Below, piece by piece: positions 1 through 7,706 of a stretch of DNA of 64,000 nucleotides (its first letter is position 1; each line of letters opens with the position of its first letter). The notes below the pieces were generated by a model that saw only the letters and a program-made list of their open reading frames with translations, ran no database searches and was not told the origin of the DNA. The DNA is taken from assembly GCA_030613055.1 (NCBI GenBank), contig JAUWMR010000014.1:1-64000 (forward strand), written 5' to 3'. The DNA comes from Desulfobacteraceae bacterium. Lineage in GTDB: Bacteria; Desulfobacterota; DSM-4660; Desulfatiglandales; Desulfatiglandaceae. The translations under genes were made by a program, and so were the position numbers.

Positions 1-86
1 CGGTCGCCCTACGGGCTCCCTCCGTTCCCACCCATCTCAAAAAACCTCCCCTGCACAGGTTGTAGGATATCTTACTTCAACACAGG

Positions 87-130
87 GGTGGGTCAATTTT
101 GGGTTGTCAAGGTGGGTCAGTTTTGGGTTG
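87..130. repeat. Two direct 20-bp repeats, probable IS terminus
   Basis: GGTGGGTCAATTTTGGGTTG (87-106) and GGTGGGTCAGTTTTGGGTTG (111-130) are direct copies with one mismatch, set 24 bp apart. Repeated GTGGGTCA-type subterminal motifs are typical of IS21-family ends, so this is probably the end of an element lying mostly left of the window. The transposase remnant that follows becomes readable only just after the second copy, which suggests this end inserted into that gene. The family assignment is inference from motif style. Confidence 0.5.
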
Positions 131-131
131 A

Positions 132-533
132 CGTTTACATCTTGAGGCCATTGAGGGTGCATTCGGAATAGATATTGATTATGCTATGCTTATAAAAATA
201 TATGGATCAACCCCAGAAGGTGAAAAAAGATATAGCCCAGCAAAGATAAAAGATATAGAGTCAAAAATTATTGCAGGTAAACCAGAAAGGAAATATATCT
301 CTACAAGCTATGTAGAACGTCAAAACTTAACAATGAGGATGTCATTGCGCCGTTTTACGCGTTTAACCAATGCTTTCAGTAAAAAGATTGAAAATCATAT
401 TTATGCAATCTCATTGCATTTCATGTATTATAATTTTTGCCGGATTCATCAAACCTTGAAAGTTACTCCGGCAATGGAAGCGAAGGTCACAGATCGGCTT
501 TGGGATGTTGAGGATATTGTGAAATTGCTCTAA
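132..533 (+). pseudogene. 5'-truncated transposase (C-terminal part, DDE type)
   Basis: The frame is open from 132, right after an in-frame stop inside the IS-end repeat, to the TAA at 531-533. Family-like sequence begins about 138 (HLEAIEGAF, then DIDYAMLIKIYGS) and runs through TSYVERQNLTMRMS and HFMYYNFCRIHQTL. These match the C-terminal half of transposases commonly annotated as IS1-like in environmental Proteobacteria. An ATG exists at 186, but homology-like residues precede it, so this is a truncation and not a short gene. The N-terminal half is absent, so the product should be inactive. It converges with the protease gene and their ends overlap by 4 bp. Confidence 0.75.
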
Positions 534-949
534 GGGTATTTTATTGAAAAAATATGGTTAGGATAATTAACTGTCAAAATGAATGCATTTAAAAAATGAT
601 TAACCCCTAAAAGCACAGTGTTTAAATTAGGCAAACAATCGACCGGGGTGTCCATTATTGTGTATAATACCGTATCATCAGTCAGATTCAATATTTCAAA
701 TTTTGTTGTATGTGAATATGCCTTTGTTACACCATTTCCAGTTGATATATCCTTCATCTTTCCTGCCGATAAATTATGCCCCAATATCACAGCAAAAGTG
801 GCCGGTAATGCACAATCATCCGCTCCGGTATCGATCAATCCAAAAGTTTTTAACGACTTTCCTGTATGGGGGTTAGTTATTCTCACAGAAAGATAGGGGC
901 GGTAAATACCGCCCCCATTACTTATAAAAGGTATATTTTCTATAGGCAT
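530..949 (-). CDS. Retropepsin-like (clan AA) aspartic protease, putative
   Basis: This 139-residue protein carries the aspartic protease active-site pattern GLIDTGADDCALP near residues 37-49, followed by beta-rich sequence and a hydrophobic segment TVLLGVN near the C-terminus. Single-domain retropepsin-like proteins of this size are widespread in bacteria and would work as dimers; their substrates are largely unknown. The start ATG at 949 lies 2 nt after the stop of the DUF5678-like gene upstream, so the two are almost certainly co-transcribed. The pair resembles small mobile or toxin-antitoxin-like modules, but nothing in the sequence proves that role. Confidence 0.75.
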   Translation of the reverse strand: MPIENIPFISNGGGIYRPYLSVRITNPHTGKSLKTFGLIDTGADDCALPATFAVILGHNLSAGKMKDISTGNGVTKAYSHTTKFEILNLTDDTVLYTIMDTPVDCLPNLNTVLLGVNHFLNAFILTVNYPNHIFSIKYP

Positions 950-951
950 TT

Positions 952-1146
952 TTAATAAATATGGATGGAGTCTTTTTCTGGAACGTAAAAGAGCACTGGA
1001 TCAGTCACCCCCTTTTTTTTTGCTTCTTCATAAACTTCAACAGGATTGGTACCAAAGCTTATCGCATCTTTATTTGTGTAAGACTGTAAAGCCACGTATT
1101 TTCCACCATATTTTTCACCATTATTCACCAATATATTTAATTCCAT
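952..1146 (-). CDS. Small DUF5678-like protein
   Basis: A 64-residue protein with the pattern YGGKYVALQ near its start, then a segment about how a residue block 'EVYEEAKKKGVTDPVLFYVPE' might fold as helix plus strand (given here in parts: EVYEEAKKKG, DPVLFYVPE). This is the layout of the DUF5678 family of short bacterial proteins of unknown function, which frequently sit beside retropepsin-like genes. An AAGGGGG sequence precedes the ATG at 1146. It is the first gene of a two-gene unit with the protease. Function unknown. Confidence 0.7.
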   Translation of the reverse strand: MELNILVNNGEKYGGKYVALQSYTNKDAISFGTNPVEVYEEAKKKGVTDPVLFYVPEKDSIHIY

Positions 1147-1890
1147 GGCTACCCCCTTTCCAAATAATTATATTTAAACCTTTACCGCTTGATATAGTTA
1201 TCGGCAAAATTGCATAATAGCTAAATAAAAATATAAAAAAGCCAAACCAATCCCTTTAATTGTAAAAATAATAATTATTATTGTTGTTTTTACAAGGCGT
1301 CATTAGGATGGTCGGGCCATTAATTTTATGCCAATTTTCAATAGGTTAGAAACTTTATCTATCATTAACCCACAAAGACTAAATGATGTCAAGAGATTTA
1401 TTTCACTTTTGAAATAATTCTTATGGGCAACAAAGATAAATATATTAACACAAAAACACTAAAAAAATCAAGATATTCTCCTTAAAACCATAATTTTTAA
1501 TAAATGCAATTTTGGTGCCAAAGTTAATTAAATCTTTTAATTATCTTGTTTTGAAATGAGAAAAGATGGTTATTCCAGTATGAGTTCATCTGGTGAACAG
1601 ATTCAGGGAAATAAATTTTCCCCAGAAATTCAAACTGAACCAGTGCCAGGAAATATTATACCTTGTGGTTTCAAGTACTATGTGATATTTTGTTATATTG
1701 TTGTCTTTTTATTAGGTTTAATATTCTGCTGCACGCCTTTTGAATTTACATTTTACTCTCCTCTCTATGCTAACCTTTACTTTTTTCCTTAGAGAGAACA
1801 GCAAAATATCAAACTAAACCCAAACCCTTTGGCTTTACTAAACACAAGTCACTTGGGGGAGGAGTAAAACGTTATAAAGGAGGCTGATTG
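1147..1890. other. AT-rich divergent intergenic region, no convincing gene
   Basis: This 744-bp stretch separates the minus-strand DUF5678/protease pair from the plus-strand inositol operon and should hold both promoters. It is strongly AT-rich. One 78-codon frame (1556-1792) exists but has no ribosome binding site and no recognisable family, so it is not called. No IS, hairpin with U-tract or RNA gene was recognised. Confidence 0.5.
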
Positions 1891-3060
1891 ATGAACAAGA
1901 TCAAGATCGCTGTTGTTGGCATCGGGAACTGTGCCAGTTCGCTGATTCAGGGCATTGAATACTATCGCAGCAAAGAAAACAATGAACACATCGGGTTGAT
2001 GCATTACGAGTTAGGGGGTTACAAGCCCCATGATATTGGAGTAGTGGCGGCCTTTGATATCGACAAACGGAAAGTGGGTAAAGATCTGGCCGAGGCCATC
2101 TTTGCGGCCCCTAATTGTACGACGGTCGTCTTTAACGGTGTCTCACCCAATGGAGTCAAGGTGCGCATGGGACGAATTATGGACGGCTTCGCTGAACACA
2201 TGAAAGATTACGATGAAAAATATACCTTTGTGCCCAGCGCCGAGCCTGAGCCGTCCAAAGAGGGTGTGGTCAGCGTTCTAAAGGAGTCTGGCGCTGAAAT
2301 ACTCGTAAACTACCTGCCGGTGGGTTCCGAAGAGGCTACGCGGTTTTACGCCGAGTGCGCCCTGGAGGCGGGCATCGGTTTCATCAACAACATCCCTGTT
2401 TTCATTGCCAGTGATCCTACCTGGGTGGCCCGCTTCAAGGAGAGGAACCTGCCGCTTATCGGGGATGACGTCAAATCACAGCTCGGAGCCACCATCGTGC
2501 ACAGGGTTCTGACCAATCTTTTCATGAACAGGGGGGTGAAGTTGGATCGAACCTACCAGCTAAACACGGGTGGTAACACCGACTTTCTGAACATGCTTGA
2601 CCGCAGTCGCCTGAAATCCAAGAAAAAGTCCAAAACGGAATCGGTCCAGTCACAGCTAGGGGAGGATCGATTAAATGATGAAAATATCCATATCGGCCCC
2701 AGTGACTGGGTAGCATGGCAAAAAGACAACAAGGTATGCTTTATACGTATGGAGGGAAAGTTATTCGGCGATGTGCCCATGAATCTGGAGCTGCGCCTTT
2801 CTGTGGAGGACTCTCCCAATTCAGGCGGTGTCGTTATCGACGCCATCCGTTGTATGAAACTGGCATTGAATCGCAAAGAGGGCGGGATTCTCTACGCTCC
2901 ATCGGCCTACTTCTGCAAACACCCGCCACGCCAGCACACTGATGACGAGGCCCAGCGCATGACCGAAGCCTTCATCAACGGCACTTATGGAGAACAGCAA
3001 AATGAAATGTCTGATCATCGCAGCGGGGAGAGGCAGCCGATTGCGGCAGTTGGGCGATAG
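1891..3060 (+). CDS. ino1: myo-Inositol-1-phosphate synthase
   Basis: Converts glucose 6-phosphate to L-myo-inositol 1-phosphate with bound NAD; cytoplasmic. The 389-residue length fits the prokaryotic MIPS family. The N-terminal Rossmann motif VVGIGNCASS (about residues 7-16) binds NAD, and the later NYLPVGSEEA, NNIPVFIA, GDDVKSQLGATIVHR and LNTGGNTDFLNM blocks are the family's conserved core. ATG 1891 is preferred because AAAGGAGG lies 7 nt upstream; a TTG at 1888 is a weaker alternative. It overlaps the next gene by about 60 bp, and the pair gives inositol phosphate followed by CDP-inositol. Confidence 0.93.
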   Translation: MNKIKIAVVGIGNCASSLIQGIEYYRSKENNEHIGLMHYELGGYKPHDIGVVAAFDIDKRKVGKDLAEAIFAAPNCTTVVFNGVSPNGVKVRMGRIMDGFAEHMKDYDEKYTFVPSAEPEPSKEGVVSVLKESGAEILVNYLPVGSEEATRFYAECALEAGIGFINNIPVFIASDPTWVARFKERNLPLIGDDVKSQLGATIVHRVLTNLFMNRGVKLDRTYQLNTGGNTDFLNMLDRSRLKSKKKSKTESVQSQLGEDRLNDENIHIGPSDWVAWQKDNKVCFIRMEGKLFGDVPMNLELRLSVEDSPNSGGVVIDAIRCMKLALNRKEGGILYAPSAYFCKHPPRQHTDDEAQRMTEAFINGTYGEQQNEMSDHRSGERQPIAAVGR

Positions 3061-4324
3061 CAAGCCCCTTATACCGGTGCTTGGTGTGCCGCTAATCGAG
3101 AGGGCCATTCGTTCTGCCGTAGAGGCCGGAGCAGATGATTTTTATGTGGTCACCGGATACCAGGGAGAGCTCGTTCGGGGCTTTCTGGTCAGTCTTGCCG
3201 CCCGTCTGGGGATTCCGATTACTCCCTTCATCAATGAGGATTGGGAAAAGGAAAACGGTCTCTCGGTGCTCAAAGCACGGGAATACCTGCATGAGCCCTT
3301 CCTTCTGCTGATGGCGGACCATCTCTTTGATCCGTCCATTGCCCGCGAGATGATGGCGCATCCTCCGGATGATGGAGAACTCATCCTTGCCGTGGATGAG
3401 GGTACCCGGAATTCCCTCATCGACATGGAAGATGTCACCCGGGTAAAGACGGAAGACGATAAGATACAAAATATCGGCAAGGGCATGACAGACTTTAACG
3501 GCTTTGACACCGGTATTTTCTTTTGTTCCCCCTCCATATTCGAGGCGCTGGAGCATAGCACAGAGAAATATGGTGAAACCACCCTGTCCGGAGCGGTTCG
3601 TATCCTGGCTGCCGTGGATCGGGCAAGAGCGTTCCATACCAGCGGCCATTTCTGGATCGACGTGGACGACACCTCAGCCTTCAGACGGGCGGAGAAGGCG
3701 CTCCTTAACCGCTTGAGAGGCAAATCTCATGATGGACCCGTGTCGCGCTACCTCAACCGACCCTTGTCGATAAGAATTTCCCGCCACCTGGTAAAGTACC
3801 CGGTCACTCCCAACCAGATATCCCTGTTTTCGTTCCTGTGCTCTATGCTGGGCGCAGGCCTGTTCGCTTTTGGCGGTTATCCGGGGCTATTGCTGGGTGG
3901 TCTGCTGGCACAGTTTGCCTCGGTCCTTGACGGCTGCGATGGTGAAGTGGCACGGCTCAAGTTCCAGGGGAGCGATTACGGTGGCTGGTTCGATGCGGTT
4001 TTGGACCGTTATGCAGACGCCTTTCTGTTATTCGGCCTCACATGGCATGCATTATCAGCAAACCTAGGTCCTTTAATGCTATTTATTGGATTTGTGGCGA
4101 TCATTGGTTCATTCATTTTGAGTTATACGGCGGACAAGTATGACCGTCTCATGCGCGACAGGATCATTCATAGCAAGGTGCCCCGTCTGGGCCGCGATGT
4201 CCGTGTCTTTCTCATATTCCTTGGTGCCATATTCAATCAAGTTCCTTTGACTCTGACTCTGATTGCCCTCGTAATGAACATTGAAACCATACGCCGCGTC
4301 GTCATCTGCCGGGATCATGGATAG
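3002..4324 (+). CDS. Bifunctional CTP:inositol-1-phosphate cytidylyltransferase / CDP-alcohol phosphotransferase
   Basis: A 440-residue two-domain enzyme. Residues 1-230 form a nucleotidyltransferase (AAGRGSRL at the start, KPLIPV lysine motif, MADHLFD metal site). Residues about 260-440 form a membrane CDP-alcohol phosphotransferase with the full DG-x2-AR-x8-G-x3-D-x3-D signature near 310-335 (DGCDGEVARLKF, then FDAVLDRYAD). This is the IPCT/DIPPS arrangement that makes CDP-inositol and condenses it with inositol phosphate (di-myo-inositol phosphate route) or a lipid acceptor. ATG 3002 is preferred since GGAG sits 9 nt upstream; ATG 2987 is in frame. It overlaps ino1 and the next gene. Confidence 0.88.
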   Translation: MKCLIIAAGRGSRLRQLGDSKPLIPVLGVPLIERAIRSAVEAGADDFYVVTGYQGELVRGFLVSLAARLGIPITPFINEDWEKENGLSVLKAREYLHEPFLLLMADHLFDPSIAREMMAHPPDDGELILAVDEGTRNSLIDMEDVTRVKTEDDKIQNIGKGMTDFNGFDTGIFFCSPSIFEALEHSTEKYGETTLSGAVRILAAVDRARAFHTSGHFWIDVDDTSAFRRAEKALLNRLRGKSHDGPVSRYLNRPLSIRISRHLVKYPVTPNQISLFSFLCSMLGAGLFAFGGYPGLLLGGLLAQFASVLDGCDGEVARLKFQGSDYGGWFDAVLDRYADAFLLFGLTWHALSANLGPLMLFIGFVAIIGSFILSYTADKYDRLMRDRIIHSKVPRLGRDVRVFLIFLGAIFNQVPLTLTLIALVMNIETIRRVVICRDHG

Positions 4325-4890
4325 CATAGAGTGCACGAAACAAAAGATCAGAGCCTTCATTGCTGGTTCAAAAGTGCCTGAAGACCCCCTCCATGCCGAA
4401 AATAGTCTTGACTGGTTACTGAAGCTCAAACCGGACGCGTATAAGACCCTGCAAATTGCCGCACTTCGGACATGACATCGAGCGTGCCCTTGAGACACGC
4501 AAAGTAAAGCGGGACGATTTTCCTGACTATGATACCTTCAAGGCTGCCCACGCACGAAACAGCGCGGAAATTCTCAGGGAGATAATGGAAGACTGTGGAA
4601 TGTCTCAGGAGATGGCCAGTGAGGTGTACTTGCTGGTCTGCCTGCACGAGACCGGTGGTGACCCCCGCTCGAACCTCATTAAGAACGCGGATGGCATCTC
4701 CTATTTCCATGTCAACATGCCCTTATACTATCAACGCGAAGGCTGGGAGGAAACCAAACGCCGTTGCATCTGGGGTTATCGTAGGCTTTCAGTACGGGTG
4801 AAAAAGATTGTTGAGAACATGACCTACGCAGACGAGAAATTGATGAAGCTTTTACAAGAGGCGATACGAGAGGCCTATTCGAAAGATTAG
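4317..4890 (+). pseudogene. DUF4202-family protein, one-base frameshift
   Basis: Two overlapping frames together make one about 191-residue DUF4202 protein. The first begins at ATG 4317 (MDSIECTKQKIRAF), overlapping the preceding stop by 8 bp, and runs to LQIAAL. The second continues GHDIERALETRKVKRDDFP and ends at TAG 4888. Removing one base near 4464-4468 (CTTCGGACAT) restores LQIAALGHDIER, where HD resembles a metal-site pair. No slippery sequence is visible, so either the gene is broken or the read has a base error. Third gene of the inositol operon; the family has no settled function. Confidence 0.7.
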
Positions 4891-5256
4891 GCAGGCCTAA
4901 CACCTGTAAAAAAAGGATATAAGCCACCAAGAATAAGAAGGGTTTCATTTTCTATAGATTTCTTATCAGAACAAAGGTATAAGCATCATGGAGCACCTGC
5001 GGAAACTCAAAGCTTCTGTGATAAGACTTATAAAGAATGGATAAACATCATAGAAGTTGTCTTAAAGGTTGAAAGCAATCCCCCTCTCTCGGAATTAGTG
5101 AACAGGGGAACCAAAGAACTGAAAAGGAAAGATGAGAAAGACAAGGACATCCTTAAACTGAGGGATTTTTCAAGAAAAGCCAGCCAGATTCGCCTAATTT
5201 ATGAAGTGTTCAAAGGTAGGGAATTCTCCTCGCCTATTAAAGAGGGGTGTAAGTGA
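4891..5256 (+). other. Open frame without start codon, gene remnant
   Basis: After the DUF4202 TAG (4888-4890) the same frame stays open for 121 codons to TGA 5254. The translation looks protein-like, with charged and aromatic residues (GYKPPRIRRVSF, then APAETQSFCDKTYKEW, VESNPPLSELVNRG and LRDFSRKASQIRLIYEVF), but contains no in-frame ATG and only a late GTG. It is probably the 3' part of a decayed gene, or an upstream part was lost. No family recognised. Confidence 0.4.
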
Positions 5257-5328
5257 ACCGAACTTGTAAGATTATGTTCTTATCCATGCAACAAAATATC
5301 TAATTGGGGAAAACTAATGGTTGAATAA

Positions 5329-5529
5329 AACATCTTTTCATGTACCTGGGATGAATTGGAGGATTGGATTAGGGAACAAATCAATGGGAATTTTTCCTGG
5401 AAGATAAGGCCACGAGAGACAAAAGAGAACCGCGAGGCCATTGCAGAATCGATCCTGAGGGCTATCCGCGAAAACAAGAACTCATTTCCGCCGATGGGAG
5501 ATATGTTCATTGAGAAACTAAACAGATAG
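5329..5529 (+). other. Short protein-like open frame, gene remnant
   Basis: From after a TAA at 5326 to TAG 5527 the frame reads a plausible helical segment (CTWDELEDWIREQINGN, KENREAIAESILRAIREN, MGDMFIEKLNR) with no start codon. Together with the preceding open frame it suggests that 4.9-5.6 kb is a graveyard of degraded coding sequence between the inositol operon and the next small gene. Not assigned to a family. Confidence 0.35.
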
Positions 5530-5612
5530 AAATAGAAGGTGGTAGTGAGTAATTTATCTGCCAACGAATTGTGAAAGAAGGCAAATCCTGTCTTACCTAA
5601 AGCTTATATTCC

Positions 5613-5930
5613 ATGAAGCAAAAGTATTTGATTCTAAGAAACGACAAAAAGAGTGATCTGATAATCAGAGAATTTGCAGAGTCAGGCAAAAAGGATGTTT
5701 ATCCTCTTCGCTCCGAGGAGAGATATGACGGCGAGGTCATAAAATCTACAATTTCAAAAGGCAAGCAGGCTCTTGTCGCCATGTTGAGGACTCAAAACAT
5801 GAATCCGCTGAGTTTATATGCGGAAGAAATAGCCGAATCGGTTATGAATTTGTATAGTTCTGAAGCAAATCAATCTATTGAGCTTTTGTTTGATGACAAG
5901 GATTATTTCCTAAACATAATGGAGCCATGA
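5613..5930 (+). CDS. Small hypothetical protein
   Basis: A 105-residue frame starting MKQKYLILRND. Its composition is ordinary for a soluble mixed alpha/beta protein, with no signal peptide, membrane segment or cysteine motif. No clear Shine-Dalgarno is seen before ATG 5613. It lies between degraded frames and the MITE-split small gene, so it may be a surviving accessory gene. I do not recognise the family. Confidence 0.45.
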   Translation: MKQKYLILRNDKKSDLIIREFAESGKKDVYPLRSEERYDGEVIKSTISKGKQALVAMLRTQNMNPLSLYAEEIAESVMNLYSSEANQSIELLFDDKDYFLNIMEP

Positions 5931-6016
5931 ATACCAGAAAAGTTATCTAGCCATTTGTAATATTTATGTCAGCATACTCAGAAATTAAAATCGTACAAAA
6001 ATAAGGATAATTATCG

Positions 6017-6369
6017 ATGGGAACTTATTACGATGATGAGGAAGTAAAACCCAAAAGATTTCGCAAGGTATACATAATCCAGACCTCGTTAAGTGGTTGA
6101 ATAGTTGAGTAGTTAAGTGGTTAAATTCACGGGCATATTTGTTTTTAGCAAAATAATTGGACATTTATCATTTTGATATTTGTAACTTACTGAAATTATA
6201 ATAATTATTTTCCAACTCAACCACTTAACCACTCAACTATTTGACTATATCTGTAATCATAGACAATGAAAAACATTACATCGATCCTGAAATCGTCAAG
6301 AAGTATAACCTGTATAAGCAAGAAGTCAGTTTCTTTTCTGGCAGAAAGCTCTATGTAGAGAAAAAATGA
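6017..6369 (+). pseudogene. Small hypothetical gene split by a MITE
   Basis: The N-terminal part starts at ATG 6017 (MGTYYDDEEVKPKRF) and the C-terminal part (DNEKHYIDPEIVKKY to GRKLYVEKK) ends at TGA 6367. The two are separated by a 174-bp palindromic insert. Removing the insert and one copy of the TAATC target duplication joins the halves in frame, giving a protein of about 57 residues (RKVYIIIDNEKHY across the junction). That exact restoration is strong evidence that this was a real gene before insertion. Function unknown. Confidence 0.65.
6080..6253. mobile_element. MITE-like 174-bp palindromic element with 5-bp TSD
   Basis: The element begins CAGA and ends TCTG and is flanked by TAATC direct repeats (6075-6079 and 6254-6258). 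Its subterminal 28-bp arms (6100-6127 and 6214-6241) are inverted copies matching at 25 of 28 positions. The spacer is AT-rich and encodes nothing. Size, inverted ends and target duplication fit a miniature element mobilised in trans. It interrupts the small gene described separately. Confidence 0.7.
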
Positions 6370-6401
6370 ACATTTTTACATTGGACTAATTTTCTCCAAT
6401 T

Positions 6402-6950
6402 ATGAAAAAACTCAAAATGCAGCCATGTGATATCGCGACGCAAATGGCAAAAATTCGTTTTAGCGAAAGAAAATGCAACGACGGTCAGTGTTGTGCTTAT
6501 AATCTGGATGACCCTGATCTACCTGACAGGGTTTTTGATAAGTATTACTGGGTACTTGAGTATAAAAATAAGCTCCGTCTGTATACACACCACATCCTTC
6601 GTGCTGCATGCCCTGATTTAGATGTTGATTTTTCAGAAGATAAAGGCATCCTGCATATTTGCACATTTTGCAAGAGTTATTCTGACAGACCACAAGAATG
6701 TCGAGATTTTGGTATTAAAACGAATTGTAATTTCAGGGAATATGTAGAAAACATAAAGGAAAAGCACTACTACGATTCGCTTTTTCTATTAGTTCTTGAA
6801 AAAGACAAGTATCTAAGTAGGTATCCCTTCCTGGACAAGTTTAACCTGGCCGCTAAATATCCTCAATTGGCTTATCCTATCACAGGCATATATCTTTCTT
6901 GTGGCCTTTATATCCCTATGCCTGCTGATGAGAAAATGTTGCCCAAATAG
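6402..6950 (+). CDS. YkgJ-like cysteine-cluster protein
   Basis: A 182-residue protein with cysteines grouped as in the YkgJ-type zinc/iron-chelating cluster family: CNDGQCC near residues 27-33, then CTFCKSYSDRPQECRDFG about 86-103 and a further cysteine (KTNC). Such clusters are predicted to bind a metal; the role is unproven. The start ATG at 6402 has only a weak upstream purine run. It stands alone between two MITE-bearing intergenic regions, so it gets no functional hint from neighbours. Confidence 0.65.
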   Translation: MKKLKMQPCDIATQMAKIRFSERKCNDGQCCAYNLDDPDLPDRVFDKYYWVLEYKNKLRLYTHHILRAACPDLDVDFSEDKGILHICTFCKSYSDRPQECRDFGIKTNCNFREYVENIKEKHYYDSLFLLVLEKDKYLSRYPFLDKFNLAAKYPQLAYPITGIYLSCGLYIPMPADEKMLPK

Positions 6951-7099
6951 TTTTCTGCTTTATTATTTCATAATCCACAAAAACTGTAAATTTTTGAGGA
7001 CCCTAAATTTATAAGTAGTAGCTTGTATTTCAAAAGGAATCGTTTTATTTTATCATTATATTTTAAATGGTACTAAATAATTAAGGAAAGGATGTAAAT

Positions 7100-7231
7100 T
7101 TGAACAATATCTACAATAAAAACGGACTTGTGACCACAATTAAAGCACATGACGGTAAGATAACATTTAATTCGTCCGATGATGAGGGGACAGAAGTTTC
7201 GATAATAGTGCCATTTCAGCTATCTCGATGA
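7100..7231 (+). pseudogene. Histidine kinase ATPase-domain C-terminal fragment
   Basis: A 43-codon frame from TTG 7100, preceded by AAGGAAAGG, ends IKAHDGKITFNSSDDEGTEV-type sequence and SIIVPF. That is the usual end of a HATPase_c domain (the strand after the G2 box followed by G-T-x-F/V-x-I-x-x-P). All upstream kinase elements are missing, so this is a remnant or a very short standalone peptide. It lies 0.5 kb before the intact sensor kinase. Confidence 0.4.
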
Positions 7232-7461
7232 GAACAGAATAATGTAGAGGAAACAAATCGCAGTCAACCTCAGCCGTATAGCTTAGGTTGCTGTAAATAT
7301 CGCCAAATCAGTTCGTGAAAAGTATTTAACAATGCTTTCGTCCTGACCATCCCATAATAGTTTCTTTTTCATTTGGTATCCTTAAATCCTTTGCTGTTTA
7401 GATTTCTGCTAAACTCGTTCCTCAAATCATCTTCCTCGGATTCATGTATTGTCACTCCATA

Positions 7462-7666
7462 AAGGGGGATGTTGGTTCCAAAACGACTTACGAATAAAGA
7501 AACCGGTTCAATATGTTTTCAGTGCAAAATGTTTTTATTCGGTTGATGCGTTTTACTGAAATATGATAGTATGCCACTAAACTTTCTCATTATCAGGAGA
7601 GATTTGTAACATAATTAGATCTTATAATATTTAACGGTAAATCGTTTTGTAACCAACATCCCCTTT
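7462..7666. mobile_element. MITE-like element flanked by TA (Tc1/mariner type)
   Basis: Inverted ends 7461-7487 and 7641-7667 match at 24 of 27 positions (AAGGGGGATGTTGGTT outward core) and the element is bordered by TA on both sides (7460-7461 and 7667-7668). The 205-bp body carries no coding sequence. TA duplications suggest mobilisation by an IS630/Tc1-type transposase. Its right end lies about 40 bp before the sensor kinase start, so it may supply or displace that gene's promoter. Confidence 0.6.
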
Positions 7667-7706
7667 TAAATAACAATAACCACTGGCAGTTAGCCGAGGT
7701 ATTCTT

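Noticed and set aside
1556-1792. 78-codon plus-strand frame with one hydrophobic segment
   Set aside because: No ribosome binding site, odd C-terminal composition, AT-rich intergenic context and no recognisable family.
3092-3723. Two long minus-strand frames opposite the cytidylyltransferase gene
   Set aside because: Shadow frames of a confirmed two-domain enzyme, with unnatural composition.
4465-4480. Selenocysteine at the TGA ending the first DUF4202 frame
   Set aside because: The two halves are in different frames, so a recoded TGA would not join them; a frameshift explains the data.
4888-4890. Pyrrolysine at the TAG ending DUF4202
   Set aside because: The family is full length at this TAG and no pyl genes are in the window; a plain stop is simpler.
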